Source: Bradyrhizobium sp. CCBAU 53421
Lineage (GTDB): Bacteria; Pseudomonadota; Alphaproteobacteria; Rhizobiales; Xanthobacteraceae
Direction of reading: 5' to 3'
Assembly (NCBI RefSeq): GCF_015291625.1
Contig: NZ_CP030047.1
Location: forward strand, 1,674,001-1,738,000
Length of the DNA stretch: 64,000 nucleotides
This document shows, piece by piece, positions 34,968 through 43,527 of the stretch. The position numbers were made by a program, and so were the translations under genes. The notes beneath the pieces were generated by a model. It was given only the letters and a program-made list of their open reading frames with translations, did not search any database and was not told the origin of the DNA. Positions within the stretch are counted from its first letter, which is position 1. Each line of letters begins with the position of its first letter.

Positions 34968-35708
34968 ATGCGGGTCGAGAAAGCGGAAGTTGCCGGCAAC
35001 GGCAACGAAGAAGGCAAGCGGCAGCGGGGGCACATCTACGAGCGGGTGCTGAACTACATGCGCAGGGGCTTGATGGTCGGGGCCTTCGTTCCAGGCCAGG
35101 TCATGAGCTTGCGCAAGCTGGCGGTGGGGCTTGGCACCAGCCCAATGCCGGTTCGCGAAGTGCTGAGCCAGCTCGTCGCAGCGAACGCCTTGGAGGAGAC
35201 AAAGGGGGGCTCGGTGCGCGTGCCGAGGCTGAGTCCCGAGAAGCTGAGTGATATCTTTTCAGTGCGCGAACTGCTCGAAGGTACGGCAGCCGAGCTCGCC
35301 GCCAAGAAGGCTTCACCTGCGCTGCTTGGTGAGCTGACTTCCATCAACAAGCAGCTGCTTCATGCGATCGCCAAGCGGGACATCCTGAACTGCCTCTCCT
35401 TCAATCAGAAGTTTCATTTCACGCTCTACCAGGCCAGCGAATCGGAGACGCTTACCCTACTGATCGAGTCGCTTTGGCTGCAGTTCGGGCCGACGATGTA
35501 CATGTCGTTGCTGATCCCCTCGAAGCCTTGGAGCGCGTCTCATCACGAGACCATTCTGGCGGGGCTTAAGGATGACAACGCAACCGCGGTCAAACGCGGG
35601 ACGATCCAGGACATCCGTACCACCCGCCGGGCTTTGCTCAGCATCTCCGGCCCGCAGGGTGCTGAGCTGCCGTTCGCTCAAGGAATGGAACTGCAGTTCG
35701 ACGACTGA
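34968..35708 (+). CDS. GntR-family regulator, FadR (FCD) subgroup
   Basis: A 246-residue regulator. The winged helix (HIYERVLNYMRRGLMVGAFV, MSLRKLAVGLGTSPMPVREV) is followed by an FCD ligand-binding domain (FSVRELLEGTAAELAAKKAS, FNQKFHFTLYQ, HHETILAGLKDDN) with His residues that usually hold a metal. FadR-type proteins are commonly repressors released by a pathway intermediate. An operator copy lies in its own promoter. It is a strong candidate for the protein that binds the five TGATC-N9-GATCA sites, although the ATC-N9-GAT spacing also suits the NodD-like LysR. Start chosen at 34968 after a GGG-rich ribosome site. Confidence 0.88.
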   Translation: MRVEKAEVAGNGNEEGKRQRGHIYERVLNYMRRGLMVGAFVPGQVMSLRKLAVGLGTSPMPVREVLSQLVAANALEETKGGSVRVPRLSPEKLSDIFSVRELLEGTAAELAAKKASPALLGELTSINKQLLHAIAKRDILNCLSFNQKFHFTLYQASESETLTLLIESLWLQFGPTMYMSLLIPSKPWSASHHETILAGLKDDNATAVKRGTIQDIRTTRRALLSISGPQGAELPFAQGMELQFDD

Positions 35709-35734
35709 CGACAAGTGATCCGGAGTACCGCACC

Positions 35735-36202
35735 ATGACTGAAAAAATTGAGCAAAGGCTGTCCGAACTGGGCATTAGCCTGCCGGCAACAACATCTCCA
35801 AGCGCCAACTACGTTTCCGCCCGCAGACTGGGCAACCAGATCTACATATCCGGGCAGGTACCCAGCGCGGGCGGCAAAGATACCTACACAGGCAAGCTCG
35901 GCTCGGACTTCTCCGTGGAGGAGGGGCAAATGGCTGCGCGTCTATGCGCAATCAACATCCTCGCCCAGCTCAAGCAGGCACTGGACGGCAATCTCGACCG
36001 GGTGGTGGGGGTCATTCGGCTGGGCGGGTTTGTCAATGCTGAGCCGGATTTCAGAGATCATCCCAAGGTGATCAATGGGGCGTCTGATCTGATGGTGGAA
36101 GTGTTCGGCGAGGCGGGGCGCCACGCCCGCGCGGCCGTCGGCTGCAGTTCGTTGCCACGCAACGTTCCGGTCGAGGTCGATGCCATATTCGAGGTGAACT
36201 AG
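35735..36202 (+). CDS. RidA (YjgF/YER057c/UK114) family protein
   Basis: A 155-residue RidA-type protein of the longer subgroup. The conserved Arg region reads GRHARAAVGCSSLPRNVPVE, and ISGQVPSAGG precedes it. RidA proteins hydrolyse reactive enamines or imines made by amino-acid-oxidising or PLP enzymes, or act as deaminases in catabolic operons. Here it probably clears an imine formed by the DadA-like or octopine-dehydrogenase-type enzyme. It follows the GntR gene by 26 bp. Confidence 0.9.
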   Translation: MTEKIEQRLSELGISLPATTSPSANYVSARRLGNQIYISGQVPSAGGKDTYTGKLGSDFSVEEGQMAARLCAINILAQLKQALDGNLDRVVGVIRLGGFVNAEPDFRDHPKVINGASDLMVEVFGEAGRHARAAVGCSSLPRNVPVEVDAIFEVN

Positions 36203-36206
36203 GCTC

Positions 36207-37205
36207 ATGCAGCCTGCCGGTTCCTCCCTCGATGCGCGGATCCCGGTTCATGTGCTGACCGGGTTCCTCGGAAGCGGCAAGACGACCTTTCTGCGCCACC
36301 TGCTCGAAGAACCGAACCTCGCGGACACCGCGGTGATCATCAATGAATTCGGTGAAATCGGACTGGACCACCTTCTGGTGCTGGAGGTCTCCGAAGATGT
36401 CGTGCTGCTGTCGTCGGGATGTCTGTGCTGCGCCGTGCGCGACGACCTTGTGTCGACCTTGGCCGATCTTTCGGCGATGGTCAGCTCCGGCGCGGTGACG
36501 CCGTTTCGCCGGGTTGTGGTCGAAACCACCGGTCTCGCCGATCCGGTGCCGATCGTACATGCAGTGATGGGGGCGCCCGAACTGCAGCATCGTTATCGGG
36601 CCGGCAGCATCATCACCACCGTCGACGGCATCAATGGGCTCGACAGCATCCGGAATTTCTCAGAAGCGAGCCAGCAGGTAGCGCTGGCGGATTGTGTCGT
36701 CATCACCAAGTCGGATCTCGTCGAGAGTTGGCAATTGGATGCGCTCAAACTCGATGTAGCCAGGATCAATCCCTCGGTGCGTTCGCTGACCTCGAGCAAG
36801 CACGCGATGCCTTCGGCAGCCGATGTCCTGGATCATGGGGATGACTGGAAGCCCCACTATCTCAGGGCGCCTGGCAGGCTCGGGCGAGGCGTGCACAGCT
36901 ACGGCATAGAGACCTTTACAGTCGACGTGACGAGCGAAGTCGAGTGGCCGGCCTTTGTCGATTGGCTCGAGCTGTTGCTCGCCGCGCGAGGTCAATCCAT
37001 TCTTCGTGTTAAGGGCTTGTTGCCGGTCAGAGGAGAAGAGCGGCCGGTTGTGATCCACGGTGTGCAACACGTCGTCTATCCGCCGGAATACCTGCCGCGG
37101 TGGTCCGAAGGTTCGCCACGCGGTTGGCTTGTGTTCATCGCGCGCAACCTGACGAGCAGTGCGATCGAGAATTCCCTGCCGAGCATCTTTGCCGCCAGGC
37201 ACTAG
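36207..37205 (+). CDS. CobW/COG0523-type G3E GTPase (putative metallochaperone)
   Basis: A 332-residue GTPase. Walker A is GFLGSGKTT, the family metal motif is GCLCCAV, the Walker B/switch region is VVVETTGLADP, and the base motif is ITKSDLV. The C-terminal CobW_C domain follows. It starts 4 bp after RidA. COG0523 proteins deliver zinc or other metals; genomic neighbours are often their clients. The cluster has two metal amidohydrolases and a Rieske enzyme that could need such a helper. No Zur-type site was recognised. Confidence 0.88.
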   Translation: MQPAGSSLDARIPVHVLTGFLGSGKTTFLRHLLEEPNLADTAVIINEFGEIGLDHLLVLEVSEDVVLLSSGCLCCAVRDDLVSTLADLSAMVSSGAVTPFRRVVVETTGLADPVPIVHAVMGAPELQHRYRAGSIITTVDGINGLDSIRNFSEASQQVALADCVVITKSDLVESWQLDALKLDVARINPSVRSLTSSKHAMPSAADVLDHGDDWKPHYLRAPGRLGRGVHSYGIETFTVDVTSEVEWPAFVDWLELLLAARGQSILRVKGLLPVRGEERPVVIHGVQHVVYPPEYLPRWSEGSPRGWLVFIARNLTSSAIENSLPSIFAARH

Positions 37206-38034
37206 CGCGCTTCGCGCGACGGCCGGTGGGCCATGGTCCGTCCACCTGCAATCGCTTCAATCGCAGGAGCGGTCAGGGGGTAGCCCAACATCTTCCATGC
37301 CCTGACAGCGTTCCGAAGCTCGTGCGGAGCAGCCGCCGTCGATTCCGCCGGCGTCAACGCCTAGCGCGGGGCAGCCGTCTCGAGAGGTGGCTCCCAACTA
37401 TGCGCAGCGGCCGCCCGCGCAGGCGAGGGACCAAAATTCTCGCGCCAAGCGATCGCGCGATCATGCCCCGCTGAGCACGGCCGGCAACGTCTACGATTTC
37501 CCGGTGCCCAAGGCCTGCTGCCGCGGACGTTCGACTTAAGAGCATCATCGACAAGTGAGCCTATGATGCCAAGAAGCTTGCGCGAGCGACTCGCGCGGCG
37601 GTGAGCCAAAGCGGTCATCCCGCCGAATCCGACCTCAAGTATCGGGGCCAGCGTGATCAGCACATGTCCGGCTGCCCTCAAAGACTTCAGCGCACCGCGC
37701 CCCACCACGAAACGCGAACAGAAAACGTCTTGTCCACAATCCTTTTGGCAGCAGCGCGCTCCTGGTGGATCAATTGAGTCCAGGGCCCAGCTCGTCTCAT
37801 CGTGATCTTATCAGAGAACCTGTTTCCACTTTACAGAATTGTGCGTAGCGACGCGAAAGCGCCACTGCGCCGACCAATGGCGATTGCAATCCGCTCAATT
37901 GATATGCTCTCCGAGGTTGCCGCGTTGTTCAATCGCAATTCGTGAGCGCTTGGATTTGGCGGCGCGAAAGCCGGCAGGTTGCATGGAAAATGGTCGCACA
38001 AAGCTCACATAACGCGCTTGACAAGGATCAACTG
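37206..38034. other. Non-coding gap before the ABC permease operon
   Basis: No convincing gene is present; frames in this stretch lack ribosome sites and family resemblance. It may contain decayed coding sequence. The segment from 38054 to the permease start at 38413 is likewise empty apart from being the probable 5' leader of that operon. Confidence 0.45.
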
Positions 38035-38053
38035 TGATCACATCATGAGATCA
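38018..38053 (+). promoter_or_regulatory. Promoter with cluster operator, copy 5
   Basis: TTGACA at 38018-38023, 11 bp, then TGATCACATCATGAGATCA at 38035-38053. It is 360 bp before the permease start, with no gene between, and links the transport operon to the four other sites. Confidence 0.72.
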
Positions 38054-38412
38054 AATATAAGATGGTTTCGGGAAGTGGACGCTATTGGCACCGCAGGGGA
38101 AGGGCCACCAGAGCCGTGCTCGAGTGATTCAGCTCCAGATTGACAGGGTTGAATGGGATGCCTCGGATGAATCTTACAGCAGCAGTGCCGGCGCCGAGGG
38201 TGCGCCGGCGAACCGGGGCCTTTCGACGAAGCCGTCAGATGGTCGCCACGTCCATGCGACCAGTCCTTGAATGGTTCATTGGGGAAGTCCGGCTGTCTCT
38301 CGCGAGTGCGCTTGTCGGCGAAGTCTTCGTCGACGCTGTCGTGCCGACGAGGGCCCCAACGGCTGATTCTGTTCAGAAGGCATCGGCAATCTACTAACGC
38401 GGTGAGGCTACG

Positions 38413-39246
38413 GTGGCGAGTGCGGATATTGTAAGTGCCGGCGAGGCGCGGCGGAAGCAAGGCAAGAGCATGAGCGGCAAGAAACGGGCTCGCGGAAGCT
38501 GGCTGGATCGCTATTCGGCGCTCATCGTCGCCGTGGTGCTGATTGGTGCTTGGCAAATTCTCGTCCCCTTGTCCGGAATCTCGGCATTCGTCCTGCCGAC
38601 ACCACTCGCCATCGCAGAGCGCATCGTTAAAGACTTGCCGCTCCTCTCGACGCACATCTATGTGACGCTGTTCGAGGTGATCTTCGGCTTCACGTTCGGG
38701 GTTTTGATCGGGGTTCCGCTGGCCCTGGCGATCTTCTATTCCAAGGCCTTCGAACGAGCAATTTATCCAATCCTCGTCGGCTTGCAGACCGTCCCTAAAG
38801 TGTCACTGGCGCCGATCTTGGTGCTTTATCTCGGTTACGGATGGGCGCCGAAGATTGTCCTTGCCTTCCTGATCTCGTTTTTCCCGATCGTTATCTCGAC
38901 GGTCGTTGGCCTGCAGTCGCTTGACAAGAATCTCGTCAATCTCGTCCGATCCATGGGCGCAAACGAATGGCAGACCTTCTTCAAGCTGCGCCTGCCGGCC
39001 GCGCTACCCAACATTTTCGGTGGCTTCAAGGTGGCGATCTCTCTCGCAGTCATCGGCGCAGTCATCGGCGAGTATGTCGCTGCCGAGCGTGGCCTCGGAT
39101 ATCTGCAGCTCCAGGCAAATTCGATGTTCGATACCACGCTCAATTTCGCCACCGTGGTGACGATCTCGGCACTCGGCGTGATGCTCTACTTCATCATCGA
39201 TGTGATCGAATCGCGCGTTTCCCACAAGCGGGACGTCGCCAAATGA
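38413..39246 (+). CDS. ABC transporter permease, SsuC/NMT1 type
   Basis: A 277-residue inner-membrane permease with about six membrane segments beginning at LIVAVVLIGAWQILVPL. The ATPase-docking EAA loop is VRSMGANEWQTFFKLRLPAA near residue 180. It starts at a GTG at 38413; an internal ATG at 38470 is possible. It is followed by its ATPase after 49 bp. There is no binding-protein gene in this operon; the one at 17372 fits by family and by shared operator. Confidence 0.9.
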   Translation: MASADIVSAGEARRKQGKSMSGKKRARGSWLDRYSALIVAVVLIGAWQILVPLSGISAFVLPTPLAIAERIVKDLPLLSTHIYVTLFEVIFGFTFGVLIGVPLALAIFYSKAFERAIYPILVGLQTVPKVSLAPILVLYLGYGWAPKIVLAFLISFFPIVISTVVGLQSLDKNLVNLVRSMGANEWQTFFKLRLPAALPNIFGGFKVAISLAVIGAVIGEYVAAERGLGYLQLQANSMFDTTLNFATVVTISALGVMLYFIIDVIESRVSHKRDVAK

Positions 39247-39295
39247 ATAGCAGGAAGCAAGTACTCACGAGACATACCCATAGCGAGGCAGCGCA

Positions 39296-40099
39296 ATGAG
39301 CACCCTTGTCCAGCCCACCGGCGCGGCCATAGAGATTTCCCGACTTTCGAAAGTCTACGAGACGCACGACGACGAAGACGTCGTCGCGCTCGAAAAGATC
39401 GATCTCCGGTTTGAGCCAGGTAGTTTCGTTGCCGTTGTAGGGCCGAGTGGATGCGGCAAGAGCACCTTGCTTTCGCTGCTCGCGGGTCTCACCTCCGCCT
39501 CGACTGGCAGGATCGCAATTGACGGTCAGGAAATCAGTAGGCCGCATCCGAAGATCGGCGTCGTCTTTCAATCGGATCTGCTACTCTATTGGCGCACTGT
39601 GCTCGACAACATCTTGCTGCCGATCGAGATCAAGAAGCTCGATCTGTCGAGATTTCGCGGGCGCGCCGAGGAGCTGCTCGCGCAGGTCGGGCTCGAGGGT
39701 TTCGGCAGCAAGTATCCATCGGAGCTCTCGGGCGGCATGCGGCAGCGCGTCGCAATCTGCCGTGCACTGATCCAGGAGCCGGGTCTGCTGCTGATGGACG
39801 AGCCTTTCGGTGCGCTTGATGCGCTGACTCGCGAGCAGATGATCATGGACCTGCAGTCGATGTGGCTGAGGGTGCGAAACACCGTGCTGTTTATCACGCA
39901 TGGTATCGATGAAGCGGTCTTCCTTGCCGACCGCGTGCTTGTGATGTCGCCGCGGCCTGGCCGCATCGACCTCGACCTCAAGATCGACATGCCGCGTCCG
40001 CGTCAGTGGAGCAAGGTCCACGAAGACAAGGCATACCACGGTCACGTTCGTCAGATCCGCGATATCTTTGAGGCGAAAGGTATTCTCGTCGCGCACTGA
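39296..40099 (+). CDS. ABC transporter ATP-binding protein, SsuB/NMT1 type
   Basis: A 267-residue ATPase with Walker A GPSGCGKST, Q-loop VVFQSDLLLYW, signature LSGGMRQRVAICRAL, Walker B LLLMDEPFGALD and H-loop FITHGIDEA. It energises uptake by the permease encoded just upstream. Such importers carry nitrate, sulfonates, pyrimidine-type or riboflavin-type compounds. Confidence 0.92.
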   Translation: MSTLVQPTGAAIEISRLSKVYETHDDEDVVALEKIDLRFEPGSFVAVVGPSGCGKSTLLSLLAGLTSASTGRIAIDGQEISRPHPKIGVVFQSDLLLYWRTVLDNILLPIEIKKLDLSRFRGRAEELLAQVGLEGFGSKYPSELSGGMRQRVAICRALIQEPGLLLMDEPFGALDALTREQMIMDLQSMWLRVRNTVLFITHGIDEAVFLADRVLVMSPRPGRIDLDLKIDMPRPRQWSKVHEDKAYHGHVRQIRDIFEAKGILVAH

Positions 40100-40334
40100 T
40101 CAGAAGCAGGCGGCGTCCGTTTAATAGAACCGGGCATGAGTGCCGAAGGGATGATTTCCCTGCGGGGGGATCACTTGTGTCCGAAATCAGGCGTGCGATG
40201 GCCCGCCGATGGACTTGGAGCGGGTCTGGATTCGATCCGCATGGATGCGGTCGCCACTGCCAGAGGCCGCGTCTTTTCAAGCGCGTTGAGTATGCCCCGA
40301 CGGGCAGCTCGTTTCTAGAAGAGGGGGACTAAAA

Positions 40335-41453
40335 ATGCATTTTGCCAAACTTGTAAGTCGAACAGTGCTTGCGATCGGCTTGATCGCTCTTTCATGTGCC
40401 GCCAAGGCGGCAGATGAACCGGCTCCGGCGCCGGTCAAGGTAAAGGCGCCACCGGTCGCGGACGCTCCATTTTTCATCGTGAATGATAACCGGCTGACCT
40501 ACTCCTACCAATTTACGGCCACGGACCCCGGTGCCTTCAGCACCCGGCCGGATGGGACCATCAATGGCACCACGGCCAAACAGGTGTACTCGTTCACGCA
40601 TTTCGACATATGGGCTTACGGCACGAACTTCTTCAACGTCGACATGTTGAAATCGGGTCATAACGATCCCGCGTCACCATGCTCGCCGGCTGGTGTTCTG
40701 CCATTTGGCCCGCAAGGCACTTGCGCAGGCCAGACAGAGTTCTACGCAATCGAGCGCAGTACGCTCGGCTGGAACGAGCTATTCAACACGACGGCTTTCA
40801 AGGCCGGGCCGCTGCGGAATATTTCGTTCGAGGCTGGCGTCGATCTCGGTGCTGGTAACAGCTATTACGCGCCCACGACGAACAACGTCGTTGCCGGTCT
40901 GCAATTCGCGTTCGATCTTCCCTACAAGGGCTATTTCAACGTAGCGCCCCTGGCTGTCTTCGGCCTCGCAAGCCACAAATCGTTTCTCCAGTGCGGTCTC
41001 TTCAGCCCCGGTACCCCAGGAGTAACCTGCATCGCGGACGGAAACAGGGTGTTTCCGGCCACCTGGAGGATTGAGACCAACTACTACATGGATCTCGGCT
41101 TCCTGCCTGAAAGCGTAAGATACTTTGCGATCAGCGGCCGCGTTTCCCTGACGGGAGAAAAGGGAGATATCAACACGCTCCCGGCGCTGTCCGGCGTTGG
41201 ACGTTTCAGCAATGCCAGCAAGATGGAATTGAACAGCGAGCCGATCCGCTTGACGTTTGATGCCGGCAAGGCATTCATGGGTGCGAAGTACAGCCACTTC
41301 GTGGACGTCTGGGTTGCCTATCGCTATTGGCACAACAAGTATGGCCTCGATAGCAACGCCACTCCCGGCACTTGCACCGTCGCTGCAACGGGCGTCAGCA
41401 CGAACAGCTGCACGGAGAAATCAGCCAGTGCGGGCATCTCGGTGAAATTTTAG
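40335..41453 (+). CDS. Tsx-like nucleoside-specific-channel-family outer-membrane protein
   Basis: A 372-residue exported protein. The signal peptide (LIALSCAAKAADEP) ends near residue 26. The mature part has the alternating pattern of a beta-barrel, with the Tsx-like FTHFDIWAYGTNFFNVDM near residue 85, YRYWHNKYG late, and a C-terminal Phe (SVKF) for barrel assembly. Tsx channels pass nucleosides and similar heterocycles across the outer membrane, so this fits uptake of the cluster's substrate. It has four Cys in two loops. No cluster operator is found in its 235-bp upstream gap, so it may be read through from the ABC genes. Confidence 0.82.
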   Translation: MHFAKLVSRTVLAIGLIALSCAAKAADEPAPAPVKVKAPPVADAPFFIVNDNRLTYSYQFTATDPGAFSTRPDGTINGTTAKQVYSFTHFDIWAYGTNFFNVDMLKSGHNDPASPCSPAGVLPFGPQGTCAGQTEFYAIERSTLGWNELFNTTAFKAGPLRNISFEAGVDLGAGNSYYAPTTNNVVAGLQFAFDLPYKGYFNVAPLAVFGLASHKSFLQCGLFSPGTPGVTCIADGNRVFPATWRIETNYYMDLGFLPESVRYFAISGRVSLTGEKGDINTLPALSGVGRFSNASKMELNSEPIRLTFDAGKAFMGAKYSHFVDVWVAYRYWHNKYGLDSNATPGTCTVAATGVSTNSCTEKSASAGISVKF

Positions 41454-41476
41454 CACCTGGCCAGGCGAGACAAATG

Positions 41477-41507
41477 ATGGTGCCGCGATCAAACTCAGCG
41501 GCACCAT
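41477..41507 (+). terminator. Probable terminator hairpin after the outer-membrane protein gene
   Basis: ATGGTGCCGC pairs perfectly with GCGGCACCAT around an 11-base loop, 24 bp after the stop. It is followed by TAATACGATT rather than a long T run, so termination may be partial. Confidence 0.55.
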
Positions 41508-41549
41508 TAATACGATTCCGACGCTGCTAACCATCCGGCTCGGAAGAAG

Positions 41550-41592
41550 GGCCCGCCTCCAAAGCCGCTGACCATCCGGCTGGAGGCGGGCC
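41550..41592. repeat. Second GC hairpin in the porin-pnt gap
   Basis: GGCCCGCCTCCA (41550-41561) pairs perfectly with TGGAGGCGGGCC (41581-41592). The loop contains ACCATCCGGCT, which is repeated directly 40 bp earlier at 41530. It may back up termination in either direction. Confidence 0.5.
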
Positions 41593-41728
41593 TGGCATCG
41601 GTCTGCTTCAGTGGAACCAACCCTGATTGTAACATCTGGGGCTCCGATAGACTTTCGGTGCACACGTGAGGAGCCGGAACGAGAGTGCCACAAGCCGATC
41701 AAATAGTCCCGAATCGCCGATGAGATAG

Positions 41729-41908
41729 ATGATGGGTAAGCTCGAGCAGCGAGATGATGTCTACACAGATGAGTGCCTCCTCCTTCTGGCGACCTTCATC
41801 AAGGTAAAGGATCGCAAGTCACGTGCCGAGATCATCAGATTTGCCGAGCGCTTTGCTTTCTTTGATCACGGCATCGTCGCATTCGATGTGAACTCTCATG
41901 GCCGTTAG
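41729..41908 (+). CDS. Small hypothetical protein (59 residues)
   Basis: A short frame beginning MMGKLEQRDDVYTDECLLLL and containing KVKDRKSRAEIIRFAERFAF. The amphipathic helical composition with D/E/K/R-rich turns looks protein-like, and the frame ends cleanly at TAG 41908. The ribosome site is weak. It lies alone between two hairpins and the pnt operon. Function unknown. Confidence 0.4.
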   Translation: MMGKLEQRDDVYTDECLLLLATFIKVKDRKSRAEIIRFAERFAFFDHGIVAFDVNSHGR

Positions 41909-42027
41909 TTGGGCTTCGAGAACGTCGTTGCTCACTCGGTCCGTCTCTGCAAGCTCGATAAAGCCGGTCATCAGGCGAGGTGCTTGTGACCGTGACTTTG
42001 ACCAAACCTCAATAATGGTGCTGAGAA

Positions 42028-43152
42028 GTGAAGATTGCCGTTGCCAAGGAAATTGATCCGTCCGAGCCGCGGGTTGCGGCCTCGCCCGATACCGTGAAGA
42101 AGTTCAAGGCACTCGGCGCTGAGGTCGCGGTCGAGCCGGGCGCGGGCATCAAGTCGGGCCTTCCCGATTCGGAGTTCACCGCGGTGGGCGCCACCGTCAG
42201 CGCGGACGCGCTCAAGGACGCCGACATCATCATCAAGGTGAAGCGGCCGGAAGCCTCCGAACTCTCCAAATACAAGCGCGGCGCGCTGGTCATCGCGATC
42301 ATGGATCCCTACGGCAACGAGGCCGCCCTGAAGGCGATAGCCGATGCCGGCGTGTCCGCCTTCGCGATGGAGTTGATGCCGCGCATCACCCGCGCGCAGA
42401 TGATGGACGTCTTGTCCTCGCAGGCCAATCTGGCCGGCTACCGCGCCGTGATCGAGGGCGCCGAGGCCTTTGGCCGCGCCTTCCCGATGATGATGACCGC
42501 CGCCGGCACCGTTCCGGCCGCGAAGGTGTTCGTGATGGGCGTCGGCGTCGCCGGCTTGCAGGCGATCGCGACCGCGCGGCGGCTCGGGGCTGTCGTCACC
42601 GCGACCGACGTGCGCCCGGCCACCAAGGAACAGGTCGAATCGCTCGGCGCGAAATTCCTCGCCGTCGAGGACGAGGAATTCAAGAACGCGCAGACCGCCG
42701 GCGGCTACGCCAAGGAAATGTCCAAGGAGTACCAGGCCAAGCAGGCCCAGCTGACCGCCGAGCACATCAAGAAGCAGGACATCGTGATCACCACCGCGCT
42801 GATCCCGGGCCGTCCGGCGCCGAAGCTGGTGTCGGGCGAGATGGTGAAATCGATGAAGCCCGGCTCGGTGCTGGTCGATCTCGCGGTCGAGCGCGGCGGC
42901 AATGTCGAGGGCGCCCGGCCCGGCGAGGTGGTCGAGGCCGACGGCATCAAGATCGTCGGCTACACCAATGTCGCCGGCCGCGTCGCGGCATCGGCCTCGG
43001 GGCTCTACGCGCGCAATTTGTTCTCGTTCATCGAGACGATGATCGACAAGGCCAACAAGGCGCTCGCGGTCAATTGGGACGACGAGCTGGTGAAGGCCAC
43101 CGCGCTGACCAAGGACGGCGCCGTCATCCATCCCAACTTCCAGCCGAAGTAA
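42028..43152 (+). CDS. pntAA: NAD(P) transhydrogenase subunit alpha part 1
   Basis: A 374-residue NAD(H)-binding domain I of proton-translocating transhydrogenase, starting at a GTG (42028). The family start [20 protein letters not shown], the NAD motif [20 protein letters not shown] and the mobile-loop region [20 protein letters not shown] are present. It transfers hydride from NADH to NADP+ together with PntAB and PntB, driven by the proton gradient. Codon use is strongly GC3-rich, more so than in the flanking accessory genes, which suggests a core gene. Confidence 0.95.
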   Translation: MKIAVAKEIDPSEPRVAASPDTVKKFKALGAEVAVEPGAGIKSGLPDSEFTAVGATVSADALKDADIIIKVKRPEASELSKYKRGALVIAIMDPYGNEAALKAIADAGVSAFAMELMPRITRAQMMDVLSSQANLAGYRAVIEGAEAFGRAFPMMMTAAGTVPAAKVFVMGVGVAGLQAIATARRLGAVVTATDVRPATKEQVESLGAKFLAVEDEEFKNAQTAGGYAKEMSKEYQAKQAQLTAEHIKKQDIVITTALIPGRPAPKLVSGEMVKSMKPGSVLVDLAVERGGNVEGARPGEVVEADGIKIVGYTNVAGRVAASASGLYARNLFSFIETMIDKANKALAVNWDDELVKATALTKDGAVIHPNFQPK

Positions 43153-43163
43153 GGAGAGAAGCC

Positions 43164-43481
43164 ATGGAGCATCTCGCGCAGGCCGTCGATCCGTTCGTGT
43201 TCCGGCTGTCGATCTTCGTTCTCGCCGTGTTCGTCGGCTACTTCGTGGTGTGGTCGGTGACCCCCGCGCTGCACACGCCGCTGATGAGCGTGACCAACGC
43301 GATCTCCTCGGTGATCGTGGTCGGCGCACTGCTCGCGGTCGGCGTCGGCATGGTGTCGAGCGGCTCGGGCTGGGCCCGCGGCTTCGGCTTCATCGCGCTG
43401 ATCTTCGCCTGCGTGAACATCTTCGGCGGCTTCCTGGTCACCCAGCGCATGCTGGCGATGTACAAGAAGAAAGCCAAGTAA
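43164..43481 (+). CDS. pntAB: NAD(P) transhydrogenase subunit alpha part 2
   Basis: A 105-residue membrane subunit with three hydrophobic segments ([58 protein letters not shown]) that forms part of the proton channel. AAGGAG precedes the ATG at 43164, 11 bp after pntAA. The split alpha subunit is usual in alphaproteobacteria. Confidence 0.95.
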   Translation: MEHLAQAVDPFVFRLSIFVLAVFVGYFVVWSVTPALHTPLMSVTNAISSVIVVGALLAVGVGMVSSGSGWARGFGFIALIFACVNIFGGFLVTQRMLAMYKKKAK

Positions 43482-43527
43482 AACGGCAACCACCTCGGGG
43501 TGAGTCAAGAATTTGGGGGGACCTGAG

